From Candidatus Ideonella esbjergensis (GTDB lineage: Bacteria > Pseudomonadota > Gammaproteobacteria > Burkholderiales > Burkholderiaceae_C), in NCBI GenBank assembly GCA_016710065.1, contig JADJLP010000015.1, positions 310,001 to 374,000 of the forward strand: a stretch of DNA of 64,000 nucleotides, in the 5' to 3' direction. A model generated the notes under the pieces. The model saw nothing but the letters and a program-made list of their open reading frames with translations. It made no database searches and was not told the DNA's origin. Of this stretch, positions 7,732 to 16,291 are shown piece by piece. Each line of letters opens with the position of its first letter. The first letter of the stretch is position 1. Made by a program: the position numbers and the translations under genes.

Positions 7732-9720
7732 ATGCAACACACGCCGCACACCGCCACCAGCCCAGCCACCAGCACCGCCGCCCGCGCCCTCCAGGCCGCA
7801 GTCACCGTCGTCACGCTGGCCTTGCCGACATGGGCCATGGCCCAGCCCACGGAATGGCCACGCGTCATCACCCTCTCGGTGGACGCCACCGACCTGGCCC
7901 ACCGCGTGCTTCGCGTACAGCAAAGCCTGCCGGTGGCCCAGCCCGGTCAGCGGCTCACGCTGCTGTACCCACGCTACCTGCCCGGCGCGCATGGGCCCTA
8001 TGGCAATGTCACGCCGCTGGCCGGCCTGACGATCCGCGCGGGCGAGCAGCGCATCGCCTGGACGCGTGACGCGGCTGACCCGCACTCCTTCCACGTGGAC
8101 GTGCCGGCCGGCGTGGGCGCGCTGGAACTGAGCTTTCAATACCTCTCGCCCGTGAAGAGCGGCGGTGACCGCGTCAACGTCACGCCCGCGCTGCTGGGTG
8201 TGGAGTGGGAGAGCGTGTTGCTCTACCCCGCCGGCCCGGCCTCCGACGCCATCCGCGTGCAACCGCGCCTGCGCCTGCCTGCCGGGTGGAAACAGGCCGG
8301 TGCGATGCGCGGCACCAGGGGCGAGATGCCACAGGCCGGTGCCGACGGTTGGGTGCGCTTTGCGCCGGTATCTCTTGAAACGCTGGTCGATTCGCCGCTC
8401 TTCGCCGGCCCGCACATGAAGCGCATCGAACTGGAGCCAGAGGGCACGCCGCAACCCGTGGCGCTGAACCTGTTTGCCGACGAGGCTTCGCAGCTGGAAG
8501 CCAGCGAGGCGCAGATCAACGCCCACCGCGCCCTGGTCCAGCAGGCCACTCGCCTGTTTGGGCCGCGCCACTGGCGCCAGTACGACCTGCTGCTGGCGCT
8601 GTCCGACGAGTTCGGCGGCATCGGCCTGGAGCACCACGAATCCAGCGAAAACGGCCTGCGGCCTGATTACTTCAAGAACTGGGACCAAGCCATCCGTGGC
8701 CGCGAACTGCTGGCACATGAGTTTGCACATTCCTGGAACGGCAAATTCCGCCGCCCGGCCGATCTGCTCACGCCGCACTACAACACGCCCATGGGCACCT
8801 CGCTGCTGTGGGTGTACGAGGGCCAGACCCAGTTCTGGGGCCATGTGCTGGCCGCCCGTGCCGGCCTGACCACACCCGAGCAAGCACGGGATCGCCTGGC
8901 CCACACCGCTGCCGAAATGGCCGCCCGCAGCGGCCGCGCCTGGCGCAGCCTGCAGGACACCACGCTGGACCCGGCCGTGGGCCCTGGCCACAGCACCGAA
9001 TGGGAGGACTGGCAGCGCGGTTTTGACTACTACGCCGAGGGCCTGCTGCTGTGGCTGGACGTGGACTCGAAACTGCGAGAGGCGAGCGGCGACCAACGCT
9101 CGCTCGATGACTTTGCCCGCGCCTTCTTTGGCCTGCCCGACCAGCGCCGCGCCGATGGCTCGGTGCAACCGCTGCCCTACACCTTCAACGACCTGGTGGT
9201 GGCGCTGAACGCGGTGCAGCCTTTGGATTGGGCCGCCTTCTTGCGCGAGCGGCTGGACCGCACCGGCGCCAACACCACCGCGCCATTGGACGGCCTGGCC
9301 CGCAGCGGCTGGCGGCTGGCCTGGAGCGACAAGGAAAGCAGCTTTGCCAGCCACGAGCGCGGCTGGAGTGGCCCCTCGGGCACCGAGCGACCGCAGGAAC
9401 TGGCGCACTCGCTGGGCCTGCGCATCACCAGCGACGGCAAGCTCGACCAGGTGTTCTGGCAAAGCCCGGCATTCCACGCCGGCCTGGCGCCGGGCATGAC
9501 CTTGCTGGCGGTGAACGGCCGTGGCTACAAACCCGAGCGGGTGGAGGCCGCCATCACCGCCAATCGCGATGGCAGCGCGCCGCTGCAATTGCTGGTGAAG
9601 GACGGTGACCGCTACAGCACCGTGCGCATCGATTGGCGCGGCGGCCTGCGCTACCCACAGCTGGCACAAATTCTTGGCGCGCCCGACCGGCTATCGTCAC
9701 TGTACAAGGCTAGGCCCTGA
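7732..9720 (+). CDS. M61 family peptidase (glycyl-aminopeptidase type) with PDZ domain
   Basis: A 662-residue exported metallopeptidase. A signal peptide with hydrophobic core ends near residue 39 (AMAQP). An M61 N-terminal beta domain follows. The zinc motif HEFAH is at residues 329-333, with the third ligand Glu in WVYEGQTQFWG about 30 residues later. A PDZ-like domain (GLRITSD...LAPGMTLLAVNG) lies near the C-terminus. The family cleaves N-terminal Gly or Ala from peptides in the periplasm. The last 30 codons use less GC-rich codons than the rest and appear to be a recombinant 3' end; a displaced second copy of this end lies at 15157-15248. Confidence 0.88.
   Translation: MQHTPHTATSPATSTAARALQAAVTVVTLALPTWAMAQPTEWPRVITLSVDATDLAHRVLRVQQSLPVAQPGQRLTLLYPRYLPGAHGPYGNVTPLAGLTIRAGEQRIAWTRDAADPHSFHVDVPAGVGALELSFQYLSPVKSGGDRVNVTPALLGVEWESVLLYPAGPASDAIRVQPRLRLPAGWKQAGAMRGTRGEMPQAGADGWVRFAPVSLETLVDSPLFAGPHMKRIELEPEGTPQPVALNLFADEASQLEASEAQINAHRALVQQATRLFGPRHWRQYDLLLALSDEFGGIGLEHHESSENGLRPDYFKNWDQAIRGRELLAHEFAHSWNGKFRRPADLLTPHYNTPMGTSLLWVYEGQTQFWGHVLAARAGLTTPEQARDRLAHTAAEMAARSGRAWRSLQDTTLDPAVGPGHSTEWEDWQRGFDYYAEGLLLWLDVDSKLREASGDQRSLDDFARAFFGLPDQRRADGSVQPLPYTFNDLVVALNAVQPLDWAAFLRERLDRTGANTTAPLDGLARSGWRLAWSDKESSFASHERGWSGPSGTERPQELAHSLGLRITSDGKLDQVFWQSPAFHAGLAPGMTLLAVNGRGYKPERVEAAITANRDGSAPLQLLVKDGDRYSTVRIDWRGGLRYPQLAQILGAPDRLSSLYKARP
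9629..9662 (+). repeat. Left copy of 34-bp direct repeat flanking a low-GC island
   Basis: Bases 9629-9662, inside the 3' end of the M61 peptidase gene, match 15157-15190 at 33 of 34 positions. The copy encodes the DWRGGLRYPQL segment. The two copies bracket 5.5 kb of lower-GC DNA, as recombination or attachment cores do. Confidence 0.75.
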
Positions 9721-9722
9721 AG

Positions 9723-9747
9723 GGGCTGCAACCCGCTGCTGCAGCCC
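9723..9747. terminator. Hairpin between convergent M61 and S9 peptidase genes
   Basis: A perfect 8-bp stem GGGCTGCA / TGCAGCCC with a 9-base loop lies directly after the M61 stop and 11 bases before the S9 stop. There is no clear T-run on either side, so termination is possible but unproven. Confidence 0.4.
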
Positions 9748-9757
9748 TCCGAGCAGG

Positions 9758-11821
9758 TCACAGACCCGTTCCACCACAACCCTTGGCAAGGTATTCGCTG
9801 ATCAACCTGAGCTGCTTGGTCATGGTCTCACGCGTCCAGGCCCGGCCGTGGTCATAGTCCTGCAGCACGTTGTAGTCGACGGGCTGGCCAGACTTTCGGG
9901 CCTGCTCCACGAACATCTCCGACTGGATCAATGGCACGATCTGATCCCGTTCGCCGTGATAGACCATGATCGGAATCTTGATCTTGTCGGCTTGCTTGAC
10001 CGGGCTCAGCCCCTTGACGGTCGACTCTTGGCGATCGCGATAGAAGGGGTTGGTGTAGAAGGGCGCCCAGATCTTTTCGATGTCGGACACGCCGGCACCA
10101 GATATCGCGCACTTGTACAGGCCATTGGGGCGCACCGCCGCTGCAAACGCGGCGTACCCTCCGTAGGAGAACCCGAACATGGCCACGCGTTTCGGGTCGG
10201 CCAGCTTTTCACTGACCAGCCATTTCGCGCCGTCGTCCTTGTCGTCCTGCATCTTCTGGCCCCACTCGGCATCGCCAGCCATCCAGAGGGTTCGGCCCCA
10301 GTCGGCTGAACCGCGGTACTGCGGCTGCAGAACGACGTGGCAACGGGACACCAGCATTGGCACCCACCCAGAGGTGTCGAAGTCCATGTGATCGCGCGCC
10401 CAGGGGCCACCGTGGGGATGAATGACCGCCTTGTACGGCCCAGGGCCGCACAGCTCGGGATTGGGCAAGGTGAGAAACGCGGGGACGTTCAGGCCATCCC
10501 GCGCAGGGTAGTAAGTGAACCGCGAGCTGCCGAGTGCGCGGCGATCGAGTTGAGGCCGCTCCTTGGCCAGCAGAGTCAATTTCTGGCCGCGCAACAGATA
10601 GTGCTCTGTGGGGTAAGCCAGCCCGCTCACCCGAACCACATAGGTGGGCGGGTCACCGTCGTGAAATCCGGCGACTGTGACCGATACGCCATCCAGAGAC
10701 GGAACCTCCATCCGCTTGCCCGTGGCGATGTCGAACAAGGGCTGAGCAATCTCCCGGATGCCCAGCGACTTGCCAATGCCCTTGATCACGGCCTCGAACT
10801 TCGGGTTCACCCAGTGGACTTCATTGCCATGCAGGCCGTCATAGGTGAAACCGTCGAAGGCACCGGCGTCCGTGGGGTCGGCATCTCCGTTAACCTTAAC
10901 CCCACGGGCATCGAAATACTTGTGCTCGAAAAGGGTGCCGATGACCTTGCGCTTCTCGATGTCGTACTCGAACAGCGCGGCCATGTCTCTGCCAACGCTG
11001 CTGCGCAACACCGCCGTGTGGGGCCCGGGGCCCATGCGCACGATTTCCACCACGTCCCTGTCCTTCACATAGGACCTGAAATGCTCCTCCCAGACCCCGG
11101 TGGCGGCATTCCGGATCTCGGTGGCCACGTAGAAGCCCTTGGCGTCGGAGTCAGCACGGGACTTGGCCTGCGGAGCGCCACTGGCGTCGAAGAAGACGTC
11201 GAAGTCCTTCTCACCAACGCGCAGCACACGTTTCGCGGCCCCAGTGCGGACGTTGTACCGGAATAGATCCCGGTCCTTGCCGTTGCCATCGCTCTCGACG
11301 ATGACGTGGTCTGGATCGCTGGCCATACGGCTCTTGATCGAGGGCACAGACAGGGCGTTGAGGCGCTTGGCCAGGTCGGTGCGTGCAATCTCGGCGGATT
11401 CCAAGGGCTCCTTCCACTCCTTGCCGGCCAAGTCGGTAATCAGCAGCTTGTTGATGAAGGTCTTGGTGAACGTGCCTTCGATGCGGGCATCGTAGGGCTG
11501 CCACAAGGTCACCGACAGCATGTCGTTCTTCAGGAACGATGCAGAAAGGATCCGCATCGTGCTCGAGCCTATGACCTGCGGCTTAGCCGAAAGCTTGTCC
11601 GTCTCCCACACGAGGATCGTGCGCGTATCACCCTGGCTCTCGATGGCCAACAGGTGCTTGCCGTCGGGCGAAAGGTTGAACCCGGTCATGCGCGGGTACT
11701 GCGCAAGTTGCTCCTCGGTCGGAACTTGGATGGCCGTCGGCTGGGTGTTCTGAGCCACAACAGGCAGGCCACATGCCGCTGCAAGAATTGCGCTGGCCAA
11801 GCGCAGATGGTTTATTGACAC
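9758..11821 (-). CDS. Exported S9 family prolyl oligopeptidase-like peptidase
   Basis: A 687-residue serine peptidase with an N-terminal signal peptide (hydrophobic core ASAILAAACGLPVVAQ). A beta-propeller-like region with repeated SPDG-type motifs is followed by an alpha/beta-hydrolase domain. The nucleophile sits in GFSYGGYAAF, the acid in YHGERDQIVP and the histidine in DYDHGRAW. I chose GTG at 11821, which has GGGGAGA upstream; a longer frame to 12049 would overlap the receptor gene. It likely trims oligopeptides outside the cytoplasm. It lies directly downstream of a TonB-dependent receptor gene, so the pair probably serves peptide uptake. Codon use is less GC-rich than in neighbouring core genes. 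Confidence 0.88.
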   Translation of the reverse strand: MSINHLRLASAILAAACGLPVVAQNTQPTAIQVPTEEQLAQYPRMTGFNLSPDGKHLLAIESQGDTRTILVWETDKLSAKPQVIGSSTMRILSASFLKNDMLSVTLWQPYDARIEGTFTKTFINKLLITDLAGKEWKEPLESAEIARTDLAKRLNALSVPSIKSRMASDPDHVIVESDGNGKDRDLFRYNVRTGAAKRVLRVGEKDFDVFFDASGAPQAKSRADSDAKGFYVATEIRNAATGVWEEHFRSYVKDRDVVEIVRMGPGPHTAVLRSSVGRDMAALFEYDIEKRKVIGTLFEHKYFDARGVKVNGDADPTDAGAFDGFTYDGLHGNEVHWVNPKFEAVIKGIGKSLGIREIAQPLFDIATGKRMEVPSLDGVSVTVAGFHDGDPPTYVVRVSGLAYPTEHYLLRGQKLTLLAKERPQLDRRALGSSRFTYYPARDGLNVPAFLTLPNPELCGPGPYKAVIHPHGGPWARDHMDFDTSGWVPMLVSRCHVVLQPQYRGSADWGRTLWMAGDAEWGQKMQDDKDDGAKWLVSEKLADPKRVAMFGFSYGGYAAFAAAVRPNGLYKCAISGAGVSDIEKIWAPFYTNPFYRDRQESTVKGLSPVKQADKIKIPIMVYHGERDQIVPLIQSEMFVEQARKSGQPVDYNVLQDYDHGRAWTRETMTKQLRLISEYLAKGCGGTGL

Positions 11822-11840
11822 TGTCGAGTCTCCCCGCGAA

Positions 11841-11877
11841 AGAAAATGGCCCCTGCGGCGCAGACGCTGCAGGGGCC
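11841..11877 (-). terminator. Rho-independent terminator after the TonB-dependent receptor gene
   Basis: On the minus strand a perfect 9-bp stem (GGCCCCTGC / GCAGGGGCC) is followed by ATTTTCT. It lies 16 bases past the receptor stop codon and just before the S9 peptidase start. It should end most receptor transcripts or lower expression of the downstream peptidase. Confidence 0.7.
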
Positions 11878-11892
11878 GACGCATTGGCGCAA

Positions 11893-14853
11893 TCAGAAGG
11901 ACTTGGACACGTTCAGGTAGAACGTGCGACCAACGTAGTCGTACCCGCTGTACAAAGGAGCATTGCCGACACGGTTGTAGCCGGCCTGAGCGGAGATTTG
12001 GGGAGGCTTGACGTCTTCCAGATTCTTGACACCCAAGGTCACTTCCCACTTGTCGGCCTTGTAGCCAACAGCCACCGTGCTCGTGTAGTAGTTCGGTGTG
12101 TCCAACTTGTAGCTACTGGTCGCAGGGTCCTCCTCAAAATAGGCATATGAAGACGTTGCACCCACCCAGTCGAGGCCGTAGTAGAGGCGCCAATTCTTGA
12201 TGTCGTAATGGACATCCAGCCGGCCAGACCATTGCGGGCTGCCGATCGTGCCATTGATCTCATCCAATGCATCCTCAGCGAACAGCTTGTTCGCCTGCGA
12301 ATTGAACCTGGTGGCATTCAGGTTCAAGCGCAGTTTGCCAATACCGAGGTTGTTCGTGTAGCGGGTTGTGAAATCGAGGCCTCGCACAATGTCGGTGGCC
12401 AGATTGACATAGCTGTCGTTCACCGTCAGCGCATTGGAAGACGGATTGCGGGGGTTAACAAGGCGACAGAAACCGCCGCCGGACCTAAACTGCGGATCGT
12501 CATAGCAGCGGGCCAGAATGCTGCTCGCACCCGCCCTGGCAACACCGTTGTCAACCGTGATGTCGAAGTAGTCGACTGCAAAAGAGATATCGCCCCAGCC
12601 TGTACCAAGCTCGGGTTGGAAGATGAGACCGATGGTGGAATTCTGCGATGTCTCGGCCTTCAGACCCGCAGCAGCGCCGCCAGAGTTCAGCACTGTGATG
12701 CTCGACGTCGCGCTGTAGCCGGCAGGTAGTCCTTCGCTTTGGCAGTTAGTGGCGCGGACCGTACCTGCGTTCGAAGCAGCATCCCAGCCATTGCAGGGAT
12801 CGCCCTGTGAAGAAAGGAAGCCACTCGTAGCCCCCAGGAACTGCTCGTACAAGGCTGGCGCCCGGTAGGAGGTGCTTGCTGTACCGCGCAGCGTGACCCA
12901 TTTGGCCGGGGACCAAAGGGCACCTACCTTGTAAGTTGAGCCGCTACCATAGGAGTTGTAGTCCGACCAACGACTCGACGCATTCACGCTCAGTTCGTGC
13001 GCCCATGGCACGTTCGCCAGCAACGGAATCTCAACTTCCCCGAAGACGTCCTTTGCCGTGTCGCTGCCCCGGGTTGGCGTCGCGGACGTCAGGTTGTAGA
13101 GGTTGCCGGTCTGCGCATCCAGGGGCGGCGTGTCATCAATCGAGTAGTGGCGAACTTCTGCGCCCAGTGCAGCCTTGGCCTTGCCATAGGGCATATCAAA
13201 TAGCTTGCCCGTGATGGATGCGGACAGCACATCCTCCTTGTATTTGCTGACGCCAGTCACGGGCTGCCAAACATAGTTGACCCACGCCGCTGGCAGTTGC
13301 CCGCCAATCACAGCCTTTGTCAATGCCGGCGCAGCCACGCAGCCGCCGGATGGGTCAAAGCAGTCATAGCCAGTGCCGTTGGGCACAACGTTCAGGCTTT
13401 GCGCCAAGCGATTCGTCAGGAAGGACTCGAAGGTGTAGCTGCCTTTGCTTTCGCTGTGGGTGGCGACAACGTCATAATCCCAGCCCGACTTGAAAACGGT
13501 GCCCCGCAAGCCCACCACGGCGCGTGCAAAGTCGACCGATTGGGAAGATGTGTCGTTGCCAAACCCGATGAAGGCCCGCACGCCCATGTTGGCGCCATTG
13601 GTGATGGGCGTCGGACCGGAGACAGTGCTGAACGCAAGTTCCGCCGGAATGAGAGGGCTGCCTTTCATGTAGTCGAGCGACAACTGGCGATAGCCCGTCT
13701 GCTTTGACTCCCGCCGGTTGTACAGAACCTCGTAGTACAGCTCAGCATTGTTCAATGCACTCAGGTCGAGGCCGCCCTGAAGATAGACGTTGTGGTTGGT
13801 CATCGGCGAGATGAGCGACCGGTTCAGCATGCGCGGGTCATAAGTGTCACGCACGTTCAAGCTGTTGGTGCCGCCACCCACGCCCTCAAAGCCGACCAAC
13901 CCCGTTGTAACGGCGTCGTTGGGGCGCCACCGGTTAAAACTGGTGGTCACCGACCCCGGCGCCCCAACACCAGCGCGAGTACTGGTACCGATGGTATTGA
14001 TGGTGACCCCGTTGGAGCCCGTGCCACTGATCGGATAGCACTTGGGCTTGCCAGTGGCAGGGTCCACGAAGTCAAAGCTGCCCCACTCCCCAACGACGCC
14101 ATCGACGCTAGTTCTACGGTAGTCGGTGTTGCAGCGGGTCCAGTCCCGGTCGCCCAGGGTCAGGTTGGTGCGTTCGGAATACTCGTACGAGCCCGAAAAA
14201 TGTGCGCGGTCTGAAACAAAACCCCCCACCAGTGCGAAGGTGTATTCATTGCCACCCCCTTGGGTCTGGGTCAGCTTAGCGTCGGCCTTGATGCCGTCGA
14301 TGTTCTTCTTCGTGATGATGTTGACGACACCAGCCACCGCGTCTGACCCGTAAATGGATGAAGCGCCATCCTTGAGCACCTCAATGCGGTCAACAATTGA
14401 GTCGGGCAAGATGTTCAGGTCCGCAGCCCCGACGGAACCGCGGGTTCCCGATGGGGCAAGCCGCCGGCCATTCAGCAACACCAGTGTCCGCGTCGGCGAG
14501 AAGCCTCGCAGCCCGATGGTGTTGGCGCCAGGGCCGCCGTCGGTGACATAACCACCGTAGGCATTGTTGATTTGACCCTGCCCCCCCGTCACGGCCGTGC
14601 CCTGCAAAACCTCCGCTGTTGAGGTGAAGCCTGCAACGGCTGAGTCTTCATTGCGCAGAATCTGCAATGGCGCCGTAGAGCTGTAGTTGTCTCGCTTGAT
14701 TCGCGAGCCTGAAATCACAACGGCCTGAGCAGGCTGATCGGCATTTTCAGTCGAAGGGGCGGAGGTCTGGGCATACGCCAGAGGCGCCATCAAGCAGGCC
14801 CAGACGGCGATGCAAATCGGTGTAGGTTGGACTCCGCAAACAGAACGAGGCAT
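11893..14853 (-). CDS. TonB-dependent outer-membrane receptor
   Basis: A 986-residue outer-membrane receptor. A signal peptide (about residues 1-28, ending AYAQT) is followed by a plug domain with VVISGSRIKRD as the TonB-box-like start, then NTIGLRGFSPTRTLVLLNGRRLAPSG and the SIYGSDAVAGVVNIITKK segment. A long barrel ends in an aromatic C-terminus (NVSKSF). The start has TGGAGAAC upstream. The plug style (LRGFSPTRTLVLLNGRR) resembles receptors linked to peptide or complex-substrate uptake rather than siderophores, but the ligand is not determinable. The linked S9 peptidase and neighbouring M61 peptidase argue for peptides. Codon use is distinctly lower in GC than the surroundings. Confidence 0.9.
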   Translation of the reverse strand: MPRSVCGVQPTPICIAVWACLMAPLAYAQTSAPSTENADQPAQAVVISGSRIKRDNYSSTAPLQILRNEDSAVAGFTSTAEVLQGTAVTGGQGQINNAYGGYVTDGGPGANTIGLRGFSPTRTLVLLNGRRLAPSGTRGSVGAADLNILPDSIVDRIEVLKDGASSIYGSDAVAGVVNIITKKNIDGIKADAKLTQTQGGGNEYTFALVGGFVSDRAHFSGSYEYSERTNLTLGDRDWTRCNTDYRRTSVDGVVGEWGSFDFVDPATGKPKCYPISGTGSNGVTINTIGTSTRAGVGAPGSVTTSFNRWRPNDAVTTGLVGFEGVGGGTNSLNVRDTYDPRMLNRSLISPMTNHNVYLQGGLDLSALNNAELYYEVLYNRRESKQTGYRQLSLDYMKGSPLIPAELAFSTVSGPTPITNGANMGVRAFIGFGNDTSSQSVDFARAVVGLRGTVFKSGWDYDVVATHSESKGSYTFESFLTNRLAQSLNVVPNGTGYDCFDPSGGCVAAPALTKAVIGGQLPAAWVNYVWQPVTGVSKYKEDVLSASITGKLFDMPYGKAKAALGAEVRHYSIDDTPPLDAQTGNLYNLTSATPTRGSDTAKDVFGEVEIPLLANVPWAHELSVNASSRWSDYNSYGSGSTYKVGALWSPAKWVTLRGTASTSYRAPALYEQFLGATSGFLSSQGDPCNGWDAASNAGTVRATNCQSEGLPAGYSATSSITVLNSGGAAAGLKAETSQNSTIGLIFQPELGTGWGDISFAVDYFDITVDNGVARAGASSILARCYDDPQFRSGGGFCRLVNPRNPSSNALTVNDSYVNLATDIVRGLDFTTRYTNNLGIGKLRLNLNATRFNSQANKLFAEDALDEINGTIGSPQWSGRLDVHYDIKNWRLYYGLDWVGATSSYAYFEEDPATSSYKLDTPNYYTSTVAVGYKADKWEVTLGVKNLEDVKPPQISAQAGYNRVGNAPLYSGYDYVGRTFYLNVSKSF

Positions 14854-15156
14854 GAAGTGTTCTCCAAAAGTTGCGGCTGGTGCTTGCAGGCCACTCGCTG
14901 CAGGTCAGCAGTCGTATGACATAAACATCTCTTCATGTTAAGGGTTGCAACTGAAGCTCATCAAGTAGGCGTACACCATGTGGGATAGGCGCCACAGAGC
15001 GAAGACAAGCCAACCCGCGGCGCTATTGGTGACCTGCGGCAAACCCTATGCGCCGTCCACCAATCTTGGTCTCAAGAAAGTGGTGTGAAGAAGGTGCCAA
15101 GGGTGCGAATCGCCACAGCGCGAGCGCGGCTGCGCATCTTGACCCTTTCGCAACGC
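14854..15156. other. Intergenic region upstream of the receptor gene (island right part)
   Basis: About 300 bases without a believable gene. The left end must contain the leftward promoter of the receptor gene. The remainder is lower-GC sequence up to the M61-derived repeat. A short open frame runs from 15048 into the M61 remnant, but its upstream part shows no recognisable homology apart from a possible weak echo of the M61 sequence just before the repeat. Confidence 0.45.
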
Positions 15157-15190
15157 TCGATTGGCGCGGCGGCCTGCGCTATCCACAGCT
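15157..15190 (+). repeat. Right copy of 34-bp direct repeat flanking the low-GC island
   Basis: This copy matches 9629-9662 at 33 of 34 positions and encodes the same DWRGGLRYPQL segment. It begins the detached M61 3' end. Confidence 0.75.
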
Positions 15191-15248
15191 CGAACGCATC
15201 AGCGACACGCCTGACCGACTGGCGGCGCTCTACCGCGCCAGGCCCTGA
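15157..15248 (+). pseudogene. Displaced 3' end of an M61 peptidase gene
   Basis: These bases encode the last 30 residues of an M61 peptidase in frame up to a TGA at 15246-15248. They are highly similar to the C-terminus of the intact gene at 7732-9720 (both run DWRGGLRYPQL...PDRL..LY.ARP). No other M61 domain precedes it, so it cannot be functional. Its codons are GC-rich like the local genome, unlike the corresponding end of the intact gene, which suggests this is the original 3' end pushed aside by the island insertion. Confidence 0.8.
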
Positions 15249-15249
15249 C

Positions 15250-15687
15250 TCACCAGAACTTCCACCAGGGCTTGCGCTGGATGGACAAGCCGGCGGCGAT
15301 GGCCTCGGCGTCGCTCATCACCTTGCCGTCGGCGCCATAGATCTCACCGTCGTCGCCCTGCACCTTGCCCTTGAGCCGGTGGGCCAGTTTCCAGACCTTG
15401 CGCAGGATCTCTTCGTCGGGGTTGGTGGCGGTAACGTGGTCTTCGTAGTGGCAGAACAGCGCCACGGCGTCGGGGCCATGCTTGGAATAGGCTTTCCACA
15501 CCGCCAGGCCCGGCTCTTCGGGGCTGATGGTGGAGTTGCCTGCCGCAAGCGCCTCTTCCTTGGTGGGGCCCTCGTAGTGCATCTCGGGGTCGCTGTGCAC
15601 GACCTTGAGCCATTCATTCAGCCCTATGGCTGGGCCGTCTTCGTCCAGCCAGTGTTGTCTGCGCGTGATGTGTACTTCGTAACCCAT
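15250..15687 (-). CDS. Hypothetical protein
   Basis: A 145-residue, probably cytosolic protein with no signal peptide or membrane segment. It opens with MGYEVHITRRQHWLDEDG and ends in a tryptophan-rich tail (RKPWWKFW). The middle is acidic and the sequence has the look of a genuine folded protein. I do not recognise the family beyond similarity to short hypothetical proteins that begin MGY-x-VHITR. Its stop lies two bases from the M61 remnant stop, which marks the ancestral convergent arrangement with the M61 gene. Confidence 0.7.
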   Translation of the reverse strand: MGYEVHITRRQHWLDEDGPAIGLNEWLKVVHSDPEMHYEGPTKEEALAAGNSTISPEEPGLAVWKAYSKHGPDAVALFCHYEDHVTATNPDEEILRKVWKLAHRLKGKVQGDDGEIYGADGKVMSDAEAIAAGLSIQRKPWWKFW

Positions 15688-15731
15688 GCCAACGATCCAT
15701 TCAATTGGTTATCAAACGGCCTCACCCAGTG

Positions 15732-16283
15732 TCAGGCGGCCTCGGCGGCACGCTGCAACACACCGATCAAATCATTGGCAAGTTTCACATAGGCCATCAC
15801 TGATTCGGCTGAGGGTTTGAACTCAAGCTCGTGCACGGCCTGGTTACGAAGGGTACGCAGATCGTTGAGCAGCGCGATGTACTCGGGCCCGATCACGCCG
15901 CTGTTGGCCAGCAGCCGTATGGCCGCATAGGTGCTGCCTGGCAGGGCCCGCGCGTCGGGTGCCTTGGCATAGGCCAGGTGGTTCAGGGCGTCCTCCACCT
16001 CCACCCAGGCTTGCAGGATGGCGGCGCGCGGCTCGGCGCTTTGCACCACCACCTTGGGCAGGGCCAGTGGCGCGGCGGGTGCGGGCAGGTTCAGCCCCTT
16101 GGCATCGCTGGCCACGGCGCGCACGGTCTCCTCGAACTCGAATTCAGCCGGCCCCACCTTGCCCCTGCGGGTGCGGCCCAGCAGGGTGCGGATCTCGCGC
16201 CGAAACAGCAGCGCCACCACCAGCGTGGCCACAGGCCAGGCGGCCGCCTTGAAGATCTCGACGGTGAAGCTCAGTGCATCCAT
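15732..16283 (-). CDS. Hypothetical membrane-anchored protein
   Basis: A 183-residue protein with one N-terminal membrane segment (about residues 7-25, IFKAAAWPVATLVVALLF) followed by a basic stretch (RREIRTLLGRTRRGK), which predicts the remainder to be cytosolic. The C-terminal two thirds are helical and resemble DUF4145-type or HEPN-like alpha-helical domains (…LRTLRNQAVHE…, a possible R-N-x-x-x-H motif). The HEPN resemblance is tentative. The start at 16283 was chosen because the longer frame overlaps the upstream lipoprotein gene; there is no strong ribosome site. Confidence 0.6.
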   Translation of the reverse strand: MDALSFTVEIFKAAAWPVATLVVALLFRREIRTLLGRTRRGKVGPAEFEFEETVRAVASDAKGLNLPAPAAPLALPKVVVQSAEPRAAILQAWVEVEDALNHLAYAKAPDARALPGSTYAAIRLLANSGVIGPEYIALLNDLRTLRNQAVHELEFKPSAESVMAYVKLANDLIGVLQRAAEAA

Positions 16284-16291
16284 GGGCAGCG

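Larger units (their letters stand above)
9629..15156. mobile_element. Putative acquired island: S9 peptidase and TonB-dependent receptor
   Basis: This 5.5-kb block is flanked by a 34-bp direct repeat derived from the M61 peptidase 3' end. It has clearly lower GC and more A/T-ending codons than its neighbours. The native-looking 3' end of the M61 gene (GC-rich codons) sits at the far right edge, while the intact gene now ends with an A/T-richer version. That arrangement fits integration by one crossover within the M61 gene. No integrase or transposase is present, so homologous recombination is the simplest inferred mechanism. The cargo is two minus-strand genes suited to peptide scavenging. 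Confidence 0.55.

Noticed and set aside
6472..9669. A 1065-codon minus-strand frame opposite the CoA-transferase and M61 genes
   Set aside because: Same cause: shadow of high-GC codons. It has no recognisable domain and no reasonable ribosome site.
9629..15156. Site-specific integration by an integrase at the M61 gene
   Set aside because: The repeat geometry would fit it, but no integrase or excisionase is encoded in the block, so homologous recombination is the simpler reading.
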